A stretch of 64,000 bases of DNA from Henricia sp. BOLD:AAB3569 (lineage: Eukaryota > Echinodermata > Asteroidea > Spinulosida > Echinasteridae). How positions within the stretch are numbered: the first letter of the stretch is position 1; every line of letters starts with the position of its first letter. The notes beneath the pieces were generated by a model. It was not told where the DNA came from and searched no databases. It saw only the letters and a list, made by a program, of their open reading frames with translations. The stretch lies in contig JBBELK010001591.1 in assembly GCA_037783545.1 (NCBI GenBank), positions 1 to 64,000 on the forward strand, given 5' to 3'. Shown here piece after piece: positions 24,295 through 36,101 of the stretch. Both the position numbers and the translations under genes were made by a program.

Positions 24295-24596
24295 CCCCAG
24301 ATTGTGACGGGAATTAGGTCAAAGTGTGTCCCAAATGCCGGCAAATTTGGAAATCAAGGAATTTTCCAACCAACTTCAAATTTTGCATGCTCCAAACTGT
24401 ATATATTCCGCACTTGTCATGCAAAATTGACAGATTTTCGCTGGGAAATGACGGAGAAATCTCAGAGTTTAGGGAAAACGGAGCTCGGCTGCGTGGTTAT
24501 TCCCCTAACCGTGGCTGTTGGGACACCCTGCGCCGCGCTGGTGTACATTTGTACGGCCGTTGACTCACCCCAGATTGTGACGGGAATTAGGTCAAA

Positions 24597-26231
24597 GTGT
24601 GTCCCAAATGCCGGCAAATTTGGAAATCAAGGAATTTTCCAACCAACTTCAAATTTGCATGCTCCAAACTGTATATATTCCGCACTTGTCATGCAAAATT
24701 GACAGATTTTCGCTGGGAAATGACGGAGAAATTTCAGAGTTTAGGGAAAACGGAGCTCGGCTGCGTGGTTATTCCCCTAACCGTGGCTGTTGGGACACCC
24801 TGCGCCGCGCTGGTGTACATTTCTACGGCCGTTGACTCACCCCAGATTGTGACGGGAATTAGGTCAAAGTGTGTCCCAAATGCCGGCAAATTTGGAAATC
24901 AAGGAATTTTCCAACCAACTTCAAATTTTGCATGCTCCAAACTGTATATATTCCGCACTTGTCATGCAAAATTGACAGATTTTCGCTGGGAAATGACGGA
25001 GAAATTTCAGAGTTTAGGGAAAACGGAGCTCGGCTGCGTGGTTATTCCCCTAACCGTGGCTGTTGGGACACCCTGCGCCGCGCTGGTGTACATTTGTACG
25101 GCCGTTGACTCACCCCAGATTGTGACGGGAATTAGGTCAAAGTGTGTCCCAAATGCCGGCAAATTTGGAAATCAAGGAATTTTCCAACCAACTTCAAATT
25201 TGGCATGCTCCAAACTGTATATATTCCGCACTTGTCATGCAAAATTGACAGATTTTCGCTGGGAAATGACGGAGAAATCTCAGAGTTTAGGGAAAACGGA
25301 GCTCGGCTGCGTGGTTATTCCCCTAACCGTGGCTGTTGGGACACCCTGCGCCGCGCTGGTGTACATTTGTACGGCCGTTACTCACCCCAGATTGTGACGG
25401 GAATTAGGTCAAAGTGTGTCCCAAATGCCGGCAAATTTGGAAATCAAGGAATTTTCCAACCAATTTCAAATTTGCATGCTCCAAACTGTATATATTCCGC
25501 ACTTGTCATGCAAAATTGACAGATTTTCGCTGGGAAATGACGGAGAAATTTCAGAGTTTAGGGAAAACGGAGCTCGGCTGCGTGGTTATTCCCCTAACCG
25601 TGGCTGTTGGGACACCCTGCGCCGCGCTGGTGTACATTTCTACGGCCGTTGACTCACCCCAGATTGTGACGGGAATTAGGTCAAAGTGTGTCCCAAATGC
25701 CGGCAAATTTGGAAATCAAGGAATTTTCCAACCAACTTCAAATTTTGCATGCTCCAAACTGTATATATTCCGCACTTGTCATGCAAAATTGACAGATTTT
25801 CGCTGGGAAATGACGGAGAAATTTCAGAGTTTAGGGAAAACGGAGCTCGGCTGCGTGGTTATTCCCCTAACCGTGGCTGTTGGGACACCCTCCGCCGCGC
25901 TGGTGTACATTTCTACGGCCGTTGACTCACCCCAGATTGTGACGGGAATTAGGTCAAAGTGTGTCCCAAATGCCGGCAAATTTGGAAATCAAGGAATTTT
26001 CCAACCAACTTCAAATTTTGCATGCTCCAAACTGTATATATTCCGCACTTGTCATGCAAAATTGACAGATTTTCGCTGGGAAATGACGGAGAAATTTCAG
26101 AGTTTAGGGAAAACGGAGCTCGGCTGCGTGGTTATTCCCCTAACCGTGGCTGTTGGGACACCCTGCGCCGCGCTGGTGTACATTTGTACGGCCGTTGACT
26201 CACCCCAGATTGTGACGGGAATTAGGTCAAA
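24597..26231 (+). repeat. Second copy of the 19957-21593 block (offset about 4.64 kb)
   Basis: Six monomers match 19957-21593 in order at offsets 4640, 4639, 4639, 4639, 4638, 4638. The decisive shared mark is the one-base loss in GGCCGTTACTCACC (near 20740 and 25379), seen nowhere else in the window. CCAATTTC and TTTCTAC follow in both. Private here is CCCTCCGCCGCG in the unit at 25686. Confidence 0.85.
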
Positions 26232-26505
26232 GTGTGTCCCAAATGCCGGCAAATTTGGAAATCAAGGAATTTTCCAACCAACTTCAAATTTTGCATGCTC
26301 CAAACTGTATATATTCCGCACTTGTCATGCAAAATTGACAGATTTTCGCTGGGAAATGACGGAGAAATTTCAGAGTTTAGGGAAAACGGAGCTCGGCTGC
26401 GTGGTTATTCCCCTAACCGTGGCTGTTGGGACACCCTGCGCATGCGCTGGTGTACATTTCTACGGCCGTTGACTCACCCCAGATTGTGACGGGAATTAGG
26501 TCAAA

Positions 26506-28416
26506 GTGTGTCCCAAATGCCGGCAAATTTGGAAATCAAGGAATTTTCCAACCAACTTCAAATTTTGCATGCTCCAAACTGTATATATTCCGCACTTGTC
26601 ATGCAAAATTGAAAGATTTTCGCTGGGAAATGACGGAGAAATTTCAGAGTTTAGGGAAAACGGAGCTCGGCTACGTGGTTATTCCCCTAACCGTGGCTGT
26701 TGGACACCCTGCGCCGCGCTGGTGTACATTTGTACGGCCGTTGACTCACCCCAGATTGTGACGGGAATTAGGTCAAAGTGTGTCCCAAATGCCGGCAAAT
26801 TTGGAAATCAAGGAATTTTCCAACCAACTTCAAATTTTGCATGCTCCAAACTGTATATATTCCGCACTTGTCATGCAAAATTGACAGATTTTCGCTGGGA
26901 AATGACGGAGAAATTTCGGAGTTTAGGGAAAACGGAGCTCGGCTGCGTGGTTATTCCCCTAACCGTGGCTGTTGGGACACCCTGCGCCGCGCTGGTGTAC
27001 ATTTATACGGCCGTTGACTCACCCCAGATTGTGACGGGAATTAGGTCAAAGTGTGTCCCAAATGCCGGCAAATTTGGAAATCAAGGAATTTTCCAACCAA
27101 CTTCAAATTTTGCATGCTCCAAACTGTATATATTCCGCACTTGTCATGCAAAATTGACAGATTTTCGCTGGGAAATGACGCAGAAATTTCAGAGTTTAGG
27201 GAAAACGGAGCTCGGCTGCGTGGTTATTCCCCTAACCGTGGCTGTTGGGACACCCTGCGCCGCGCTGGTGTACATTTGTACGGCCGTTGACTCACCCCAG
27301 ATTGTGACGGGAATTAGGTCAAAGTGTGTCCCAAATGCCGGCAAATTTGGAAATCAAGGAATTTTCCAACCAACTTCAAATTTTGCATGCTCCAAACTGT
27401 ATATATTCCGCACTTGTCATGCAAAATTGACAGATTTTCGCTGGAAATGACGGAGAAATTTCAGAGTTTAGGGAAAACGGAGCTCGGCTGCGTGGTTATT
27501 CCCCTAACCGTGGCTGTTGGGACACCCTGCGCCGCGCTGGTGTACATTTCTACGGCCGTTGACTCACCCCAGATTGTGACGGGAATTAGGTCAAAGTGTG
27601 TCCCAAATGCCGGCAAATTTGGAAATCAAGGAATTTTCCAACCAACTTCAAATGTTGCATGCTCCAAACTGTATATATTCCGCACTTGTCATGCAAAATT
27701 GACAGATTTTCGCTTGGAAATGACGGAGAAATTTCGGAGTTTAGGGAAAACGGAGCTCGGCTGCGTGGTTATTCCCCTAACCGTGGCTGTTGGGACACCC
27801 TGCGCATGCGCTGGTGTACATTTCTACGGCCGTTGACTCACCCCAGATTGTGACGGGAATTAGGTCAAAGTGTGTCCCAAATGCCGGAAAATTTGGAAAT
27901 CAAGGAATTTTCCAACCAACTTCAAATTTTGCATGCTCCAAACTGTATATATTCCGCACTTGTCATGCAAAATTGACAGATTTTCGCTGGGAAATGACGG
28001 AGAAATTTCAGAGTTTAGGGAAAACGGAGCTCGGCTGCGTGGTTATTCCCCTAACCGTGGCTGTTGGGACACCCTGCGCCGCGCTGGTGTACATTTGTAC
28101 GGCCGTTGACTCACCCCAGATTGTGACGGGAATTAGGTCAAAGTGTGTCCCAAATGCCGGCAAATTTGGAAATCAAGGAATTTTCCAACCAACTTCAAAT
28201 GTTCCATGCTCCAAACTGTATATATTCCGCACTTGTCATGCAAAATTGACAGATTTTCGCTGGGAAATGACGGAGAAATTTCAGAGTTTAGGGAAAACGG
28301 AGCTCGGCTGCGTGGTTATTCCCCTAACCGTGGCTGTTGGGACACCCTGCGCATGCGCTGGTGTACATTTCTACGGCCGTTGACTCACCCCAGATTGTGA
28401 CGGGAATTAGGTCAAA
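26506..28416 (+). repeat. 1911-bp seven-monomer higher-order repeat with CGGAG/TTTATAC marks, copy 1
   Basis: Unit marks in order: GAAAGA with GGCTACGTGG (26506), TTTCGGAG with TTTATAC (26778), GACGCAGAAA (27051), CGCTGGAAATG (27324), AATGTTGC/CGCTTGG (27596), GCCGGAAAATTT (27870), AATGTTCCATG (28143). The series restarts at 28417, 1911 bp on, the same length as the HOR at 19683 although the marks differ. Confidence 0.8.
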
Positions 28417-29778
28417 GTGTGTCCCAAATGCCGGCAAATTTGGAAATCAAGGAATTTTCCAACCAACTTCAAATGTTTGCATGCTCCAAACTGTATATAT
28501 TCCGCACTTGTCATGCAAAATTGAAAGTTTTTCGCTGGGAAATGACGGAGAAATTTCAGAGTTTAGGGAAAACGGAGCTCGGCTACGTGGTTATTCCCTA
28601 ACCGTGGCTGTTGGGACACCCTGCGCCGCGCTGGTGTACATTTGTACGGCCGTTGACTCACCCCAGATTGTGACGGGAATTAGGTCAAAGTGTGTCCCAA
28701 ATGCCGGCAAATTTGGAAATCAAGGAATTTTCCAACCAACTTCAAATTTGCATGCTCCAAACTGTATATATTCCGCACTTGTCATGCAAAATTGACAGAT
28801 TTTCGCTGGGAAATGACGGAGAAATTTCGGAGTTTAGGGAAAACGGAGCTCGGCTGCGTGGTTATTCCCCTAACCGTGGCTGTTGGGACACCCTGCGCCG
28901 CGCTGGTGTACATTTATACGGCCGTTGACTCACCCCAGATTGTGACGGGAATTAGGTCAAAGTGTGTCCCAAATGCCGGCAAATTTGGAAATCAAGGAAT
29001 TTCCCAACCAACTTCAAATTTTGCATGCTCCAAACTGTATATATTCCGCACTTGTCATGCAAAATTGACAGATTTTAGCTGGGAAATGACGCAGAAATTC
29101 AGAGTTTAGGGAAAACGGAGCTCGGCTGCGTGGTTATTCCCCTAACCGTGGCTGTTGGGACACCCTGCGCCGCGCTGGTGTACATTTGTACGGCCGTTGA
29201 CTCACCCCAGATTGTGACGGGAATTAGGTCAAAGTGTGTCCCAAATGCCGGCAAATTTGGAAATCAAGGAATTTTCCAACCAACTTCAAATTTTGCATGC
29301 TCCAAACTGTATATATTCCGCACTTGTCATGCAAAATTGACAGATTTTCGCTGGAAATGACGGAGAAATTTCGGAGTTTAGGGAAAACGGAGCTCGGCTG
29401 CGTGGTTATTCCCCTAACCGTGGCTGTTGGGACACCCTGCGCCGCGCTGGTGTACATTTATACGGCCGTTGACTCACCCCAGATTGTGACGGGAATTAGG
29501 TCAAAGTGTGTCCCAAATGCCGGAAAATTTGGAAATCAAGGAATTTTCCAACCAACTTCAAATTTTGCATGCTCCAAACTGTATATATTCCGCACTTGTC
29601 ATGCAAAATTGACAGATTTTCGCTGGGAAATGACGGAGAAATTTCAGAGTTTAGGGAAAACGGAGCTCGGCTGCGTGGTTATTCCCCTAACCGTGGCTGT
29701 TGGGACACCCTGCGCCGCGCTGGTGTACATTTGTACGGCCGTTGACTCACCCCAGATTGTGACGGGAATTAGGTCAAA
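28417..29778 (+). repeat. Shortened second copy of the 26506 higher-order repeat
   Basis: GAAAG/GGCTACGTGG (28417), CGGAG/TTTATAC (28690), GACGCAGAAA (28962) and CGCTGGAAATG (29234) match 26506-27324 at 1910-1912 bp. Next comes the GCCGGAAAATTT unit (29506), so one monomer is missing. Unit 29234 joins the front of the 27324 type to the CGGAG of the 27596 type, as an unequal crossover inside a monomer would leave it. Confidence 0.75.
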
Positions 29779-30050
29779 GTGTGTCCCAAATGCCGGCAAA
29801 TTTGGAAATCAAGGAATTTTCCAACCAACTTCAAATTTTGCATGCTCCAAACTGTATATATTCCGCACTTGTCATGCAAAATTGACAGATTTTCGCTGGG
29901 AAATGACGGAGAAATTTCAGAGTTTAGGGAAAACGGAGCTCGGCTGCGTGGTTATTCCCTAACCGTGGCTGTTGGGACACCCTGCGCCGCGCTGGTGTAC
30001 ATTTGTACGGCCGTTGACTCACCCCAGATTGTGACGGGAATTAGGTCAAA

Positions 30051-31358
30051 GTGTGTCCCAAATGCCGGCAAATTTGGAAATCAAGGAATTTTCCAACCAA
30101 CTTCAAATTTTGCATGCTCCAAACTGTATATATTCCGCACTTGTCATGCAAAATTGACAGATTTTCGCTGGGAAATGACGGAGAAATTTCAGAGTTTAGG
30201 GAAAACGGAGCTCGGCTGCGTGGTTACTCCCCTAACCATGGCTGTTGGGACACCCTGCGCCGCGCTGGTGTACATTTGTACGGCCGTTGACTCACCCGAG
30301 ATTGTGACGGGAATTAGGTCAAAGTGTGTCCCAAATGCCGGCAAATTTTGAAATCAAGGAATTTTCCAACCAACTTCAAATTTTGCATGCTCCAAACTGT
30401 ATATATTCCGCACTTGTCATGCAAAATTGACAGATTTTCGCTGGGAAATGACGGAGAAATTTCAGAGTTTAGGGAAAACGGAGCTCGGCTGCGTGGTTAT
30501 TCCCCTAACCGTGGCTGTTGGGACACCCTGCGCCGCGCTGGTGTACATTTGTACGGCCGTTGACTCACCCCAGATTGTGACGGGAATTAGGTCAAAGTGT
30601 GTCCCAAATGCCGGCAAATTTGGAAATCAAGGAATTTTCCAACCAACTTCAAATTTTGCATGCTCCAAACTGTATATATTCCGCACTTGTCATGCAAAAT
30701 TGACAGATTTTCGCTTGGAAATGACGGAGAAATTTCAGAGTTTAGGGAAAACGGAGCTCGGTTGCGTGGTTATTCCCCTAACCGTGGCTGTTGGGACACC
30801 CTGCGCATGCGCCGCGCTGGTGTACATTTGTACGGCCGTTGACTCACCCCAGATTGTGACGGGAATTAGGTCAAAGTGTGTCCCAAATGCCGTCAAATGT
30901 GGAAATCATGGAATTTTCCCACCAACTTCAAATTTTGCATGCTCCAAACTGTATATATTCCGCACTTGTCATGCAAAATTGACAGATTTTCGCTGGGAAA
31001 TGACGGAGAAATTTCAGAGTTTAGGGAAAACGGAGCTTGGCTGCGTGGTTATTCCCTAACCGTGGCTGTTGGGACACCCTGCGCATGCGCTGGTGTACAT
31101 TTATACGGCCGTTGACTCACCCCAGATTGTGACGGGAATTAGGTCAAAGTGTGTCCCAAATGCCGGCAAATTTTGAAATCAAGGAATTTTCCAACCAACT
31201 TCAAATTTGGCATGCTCCAAACTGTATATATTCCGTACTTGTCATGCAAAATTGACAGATTTTCGCTGGGAAATGACGGAGAAATTTCAGAGTTTAGGGA
31301 AAACGGAGCTCGGCTGCGTGGTTATTCCCCTAACCGTGGCTGTTGGGACACCCTGCGC
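30051..31358 (+). repeat. 1644-bp-spaced duplication with private mutations, copy 1
   Basis: Monomers 30051, 30324, 30597, 30876 and 31149 share with 31695-33002 a set of marks found nowhere else: GGTTACTCCC, AACCATGG with CACCCGAG, CGCTTGG with CTCGGTTGCG, and a cluster of four changes at 30893-30920 with GAGCTTGG. Spacing is exactly 1644 bp for all five units. The match stops at the length junction (31358/33002). Confidence 0.92.
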
Positions 31359-31694
31359 CGCGCTGGTGTACATTTGTACGGCCGTTGACTCACCCCAGAT
31401 TGTGACGGGAATTAGGTCAAAGTGTGTCCCAAATGCCGGCAAATTTGGAAATCAAGGAATTTTCCAACCAACTTCAAATTTTGCATGCTCCAAACTGTAT
31501 ATATTCCGCACTTGTCATGCAAAATTGACAGATTTTCGCTGGGAAATGACGGAGAAATTTCAGAGTTTAGGGAAAACGGAGCTCGGCTGCGTGGTTATTC
31601 CCCTAACCGTGGCTGTTGGGACACCCTGCGCCGCGCTGGTGTACATTTGTACGGCCGTTGACTCACCCCAGATTGTGACGGGAATTAGGTCAAA

Positions 31695-33002
31695 GTGTGT
31701 CCCAAATGCCGGCAAATTTGGAAATCAAGGAATTTTCCAACCAACTTCAAATTTTGCATGCTCCAAACTGTATATATTCCGCACTTGTCATGCAAAATTG
31801 ACAGATTTTCGCTGGGAAATGACGGAGAAATTTCAGAGTTTAGGGAAAACGGAGCTCGGCTGCGTGGTTACTCCCCTAACCATGGCTGTTGGGACACCCT
31901 GCGCCGCGCTGGTGTACATTTGTACGGCCGTTGACTCACCCGAGATTGTGACGGGAATTAGGTCAAAGTGTGTCCCAAATGCCGGCAAATTTTGAAATCA
32001 AGGAATTTTCCAACCAACTTCAAATTTTGCATGCTCCAAACTGTATATATTCCGCACTTGTCATGCAAAATTGACAGATTTTCGCTGGGAAATGACGGAG
32101 AAATTTCAGAGTTTAGGGAAAACGGAGCTCGGCTGCGTGGTTATTCCCCTAACCGTGGCTGTTGGGACACCCTGCGCCGCGCTGGTGTACATTTGTACGG
32201 CCGTTGACTCACCCCAGATTGTGACGGGAATTAGGTCAAAGTGTGTCCCAAATGCCGGCAAATTTGGAAATCAAGGAATTTTCCAACCAACTTCAAATTT
32301 TGCATGCTCCAAACTGTATATATTCCGCACTTGTCATGCAAAATTGACAGATTTTCGCTTGGAAATGACGGAGAAATTTCAGAGTTTAGGGAAAACGGAG
32401 CTCGGTTGCGTGGTTATTCCCCTAACCGTGGCTGTTGGGACACCCTGCGCATGCGCCGCGCTGGTGTACATTTGTACGGCCGTTGACTCACCCCAGATTG
32501 TGACGGGAATTAGGTCAAAGTGTGTCCCAAATGCCGTCAAATGTGGAAATCATGGAATTTTCCCACCAACTTCAAATTTTGCATGCTCCAAACTGTATAT
32601 ATTCCGCACTTGTCATGCAAAATTGACAGATTTTCGCTGGAAATGACGGAGAAATTTCAGAGTTTAGGGAAAACGGAGCTTGGCTGCGTGGTTATTCCCC
32701 TAACCGTGGCTGTTGGGACACCCTGCGCATGCGCTGGTGTACATTTATACGGCCGTTGACTCACCCCAGATTGTGACGGGAATTAGGTCAAAGTGTGTCC
32801 CAAATGCCGGCAAATTTTGAAATCAAGGAATTTTCCAACCAACTTCAAATTTGGCATGCTCCAAACTGTATATATTCCGTACTTGTCATGCAAAATTGAC
32901 AGATTTTCGCTGGGAAATGACGGAGAAATTTCAGAGTTTAGGGAAAACGGAGCTCGGCTGCGTGGTTATTCCCCTAACCGTGGCTGTTGGGACACCCTGC
33001 GC
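31695..33002 (+). repeat. 1644-bp-spaced duplication with private mutations, copy 2
   Basis: Carries every private mark of 30051-31358. The differences I see are in the unit at 32520 against 30876: here one G is lost (CGCTGGAAATG), there one C (ATTCCCTAACC). Two different one-base losses with equal total length suggest recent change or residual sequencing error. Confidence 0.92.
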
Positions 33003-33897
33003 ATGCGCCGCGCTGGTGTACATTTCTACGGCCGTTGACTCACCCCAGATTGTGACGGGAATTAGGTCAAAGTGTGTCCCAAATGCCGGCAAATTTGGAA
33101 ATCAAGGAATTTTCCAACCAACTTCAAATTTTGCATGCTCCAAACTGTATATATTTCGCACTTGTCATGCAAAATTGACAGATTTTCGCTGGGAAATGAC
33201 GGAGAAATTTCAGAGTTTAGGGAAAACGGAGCTCGGCTGCGTGGTTATTCCCCTAACCGTGGCTGTTGGGACACCCTGCGCATGCGCTGGTGTACATTTA
33301 TACGGCCGTTGACTCACCCCAGATTGTGACGGGAATTAGGTCAAAGTGTGTCCCAAATGCCGGCAAATTTTGAAATCAAGGAATTTTCCAACCAACTTCA
33401 AATTTGGCATGCTCCAAACTGTATATATTCCGTACTTGTCATGCAAAATTGACAGATTTTCGCTGGGAAATGACGGAGAAATTTCAGAGTTTAGGGAAAA
33501 CGGAGCTCGGCTGCGTGGTTATTCCCCTAACCGTGGCTGTTGGGACACCCTGCGCATGCGCCGCGCTGGTGTACATTTCTACGGCCGTTGACTCACCCCA
33601 GATTGTGACGGGAATTAGGTCAAAGTGTGTCCCAAATGCCGGCAAATTTGTAAATCAAGGAATTTTCCAACCAACTTCAAATTTTGCATGCTCCAAACTG
33701 TATATATTTCGCACTTGTCATGCAAAATTGACAGATTTTCGCTGGGAAATGACGGAGAAATTTCAGAGTTTAGGAAAAACGGAGCTCGGCTGCGTGGTTA
33801 TTCCCATAACCGTGGCTGTTGGGACACCCTGCGCCGCGCTGGTGTACATTTGTACGGCCGTTGACTCACCCCAGATTGTGACGGGAATTAGGTCAAA
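32793..33897 (+). repeat. Dimer units of 553/552 bp
   Basis: Units 32793 and 33346 share AAATTTTGAAATC, TTGGCATG, CCGTACTTG, the 279 junction and TTTCTAC. Each is followed by a unit with TATATTTCGCAC (33072, 33625), giving a two-monomer repeat. The second members then differ: 33072 is 274-type with TTTATAC; 33625 has TAGGAAAAACGG, CCCATAACC and a private TTTGTAAATC. Confidence 0.75.
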
Positions 33898-35549
33898 GTG
33901 TGTCCCAAATGCCGGAAAATTTGGAAATCAAGGAATTTTCCAACCAACTTCAAATTTTGCATGCTCCAAACTGTATATATTCCGCACTTGTCATGCAAAA
34001 TTGACAGATTTTCGCTGGGAAATGACGGAGAAATTTCAGAGTTTAGGGAAAACGGAGCTCGGCTGCGTGGTTATTCCCCTAACCGTGGCTGTTGGGACAC
34101 CCTGCGCATGCGCCGCGCTGGTGTACATTTCTACGGCCGTTGACTCACCCCAGATTGTGACGGGAATTAGGTCAAAGTGTGTCCCAAATGCCGGCAAATT
34201 TGGAAATCAAGGAATTTTCCAACCAACTTCAAATTTTGCATGCTCCAAACTGTATATATTCCGCACTTGTCATGCAAAATTGACAGATTTTCGCTGGGAA
34301 ATGACGGAGAAATTTCAGAGTTTAGGGAAAACGGAGCTCGGCTGCGTGGTTATTCCCCTAACCGTGGCTGTTGGGACACCCTGCGCATGCGCTGGTGTAC
34401 ATTTCTACGGCCGTTGACTCACCCCAGATTGTGACGGGAATTAGGTCAAAGTGTGTCCCAAATGCCGGCAAATTTTGAAATCAAGGAATTTTCCAACCAA
34501 CTTCAAATTTTGCATGCTCCAAACTGTATATATTCCGCACTTGTCATGCAAAATTGACAGATTTTCGCTGGGAAATGACGGAGAAATTTCAGAGTTTAGG
34601 GAAAACGGAGCTCGGCTGCGTGGTTATTCCCCTAACCGTGGCTGTTGGGACACCCTGCGCCGCGCTGGTGTACATTTGTACGGCCGTTGACTCACCCCAG
34701 ATTGTGACGGGAATTAGGTCAAAGTGTGTCCCAAATGCCGGAAAATTTGGAAATCAAGGAATTTTCCAACCAACTTCAAATTTTGCATGCTCCAAACTGT
34801 ATATATTCCGCACTTGTCATGCAAAATTGACAGATTTTCGCTGGGAAATGACGGAGAAATTTCAGAGTTTAGGGAAAACGGAGCTCGGCTGCGTGGTTAT
34901 TCCCCTAACCGTGGCTGTTGGGACACCCTGCGCATGCGCCGCGCTGGTGTACATTTCTACGGCCGTTGACTCACCCCAGATTGTGACGGGAATTAGGTCA
35001 AAGTGTGTCCCAAATGCCGGCAAATTTGGAAATCAAGGAATTTTCCAACCAACTTCAGATTTTGCATGCTCCAAACTGTATATATTCCGCACTTGTCATG
35101 CAAAATTGACAGATTTTCGCTGGGAAATGACGGAGAAATTTCAGAGTTTAGGGAAAACGGAGCTCGGCTGCGTGGTTATTCCCCTAACCGTGGCTGTTGG
35201 GACACCCTGCGCATGCGCTGGTGTACATTTCTACGGCCGTTGACTCACCCCAGATTGTGACGGGAATTAGGTCAAAGTGTGTCCCAAATGCCGGCAAATT
35301 TTGAAATCAAGGAATTTTCCAACCAACTTCAAATTTTGCATGCTCCAAACTGTATATATTCCGCACTTGTCATGCAAAATTGACAGATTTTCGCTGGGAA
35401 ATGACGGAGAAATTTCAGAGTTTAGGGAAAACGGAGCTCGGCTGCGTGGTTATTCCCCTAACCGTGGCTGTTGGGACACCCTGCGCCGCGCTGGTGTACA
35501 TTTGTACGGCCGTTGACTCGCCCCAGATTGTGACGGGAATTAGGTCAAA
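33898..35549 (+). repeat. 826-bp trimer higher-order repeat, two tandem copies
   Basis: Trimer order is GCCGGAAAATTT with 279 junction and TTTCTAC, then 274 with TTTCTAC, then AAATTTTGAAATC with 273 junction. Copies start at 33898 and 34724 (279+274+273 = 826 bp). The same trimer, with changes in its third unit, reappears at 36375, 42435, 44923 and 46302, so it is a building block of the next 13 kb. Private: CTTCAGATTTTG in 35003. Confidence 0.85.
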
Positions 35550-36101
35550 GTGTGTCCCAAATGCCGGCAAATTTGGAAATCAAGGAATTTTCCAACCAAC
35601 TTCAAATTTTGCATGCTCCAAACTGTATATATTTCGCACTTGTCATGCAAAATTGACAGATTTTCGCTGGGAAATGACGGAGAAATTTCAGAGTTTAGGA
35701 AAAACGGAGCTCGGCTGCGTGGTTATTCCCATAACCGTGGCTGTTGGGACACCCTGCGCCGCGCTGGTGTACATTTGTACGGCCGTTGACTCACCCCAGA
35801 TTATGACGGGAATTAGGTCAAAGTGTGTCCCAAATGCCGGCAAATTTGGAAATCAAAGAATTTTCCAACCAACTTCAAATTTTGCATGCTCCAAACTGTA
35901 TATATTCCGTACTTGTCATGCAAAATTGACAGATTTTCGCTGGGAAATGACGGAGAAATTTCAGAGTTTAGGGAAAACGGAGCTCGGCTGCGTGGTTATT
36001 CCCCTAACCGTGGCTGTTGGGACACCCTGCGCATGCGCCGCGCTGGTGTACATTTCTACGGCCGTTGACTCACCCCAGATTGTGACGGGAATTAGGTCAA
36101 A

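Larger units (their letters stand above)
24051..24323 (+). repeat. Reference monomer, 273-bp class
   Basis: This copy carries the majority base at every position I checked and is used as the coordinate reference. Hand composition is C 62, G 67 of 273 (47% GC) with 14 CpG. It reads, in order: a leader with the palindromes GCCGGC and CAAATTTG, the inverted repeat around TATATATT, TTGACAG, the TTCGCTGGGAAA stretch, GAGCTC, the junction TGCGCCGCGCTGG, GTACATTTGTAC, CGGCCG and TGACTCA. About 121 monomers share this junction. Its length is 3 x 91, so reading frame is preserved from copy to copy. Confidence 0.95.

Noticed and set aside
21868-24702. 944-codon open reading frame, and similar long ones at 17964-19376, 37031-38818 and 53393-55642, as protein-coding genes
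   Set aside because: They are the same satellite read through. The start is an arbitrary GTG or ATG, the product is a 91-residue repeat, each 274-bp unit or one-base loss ends it, and no flanking gene structure exists.
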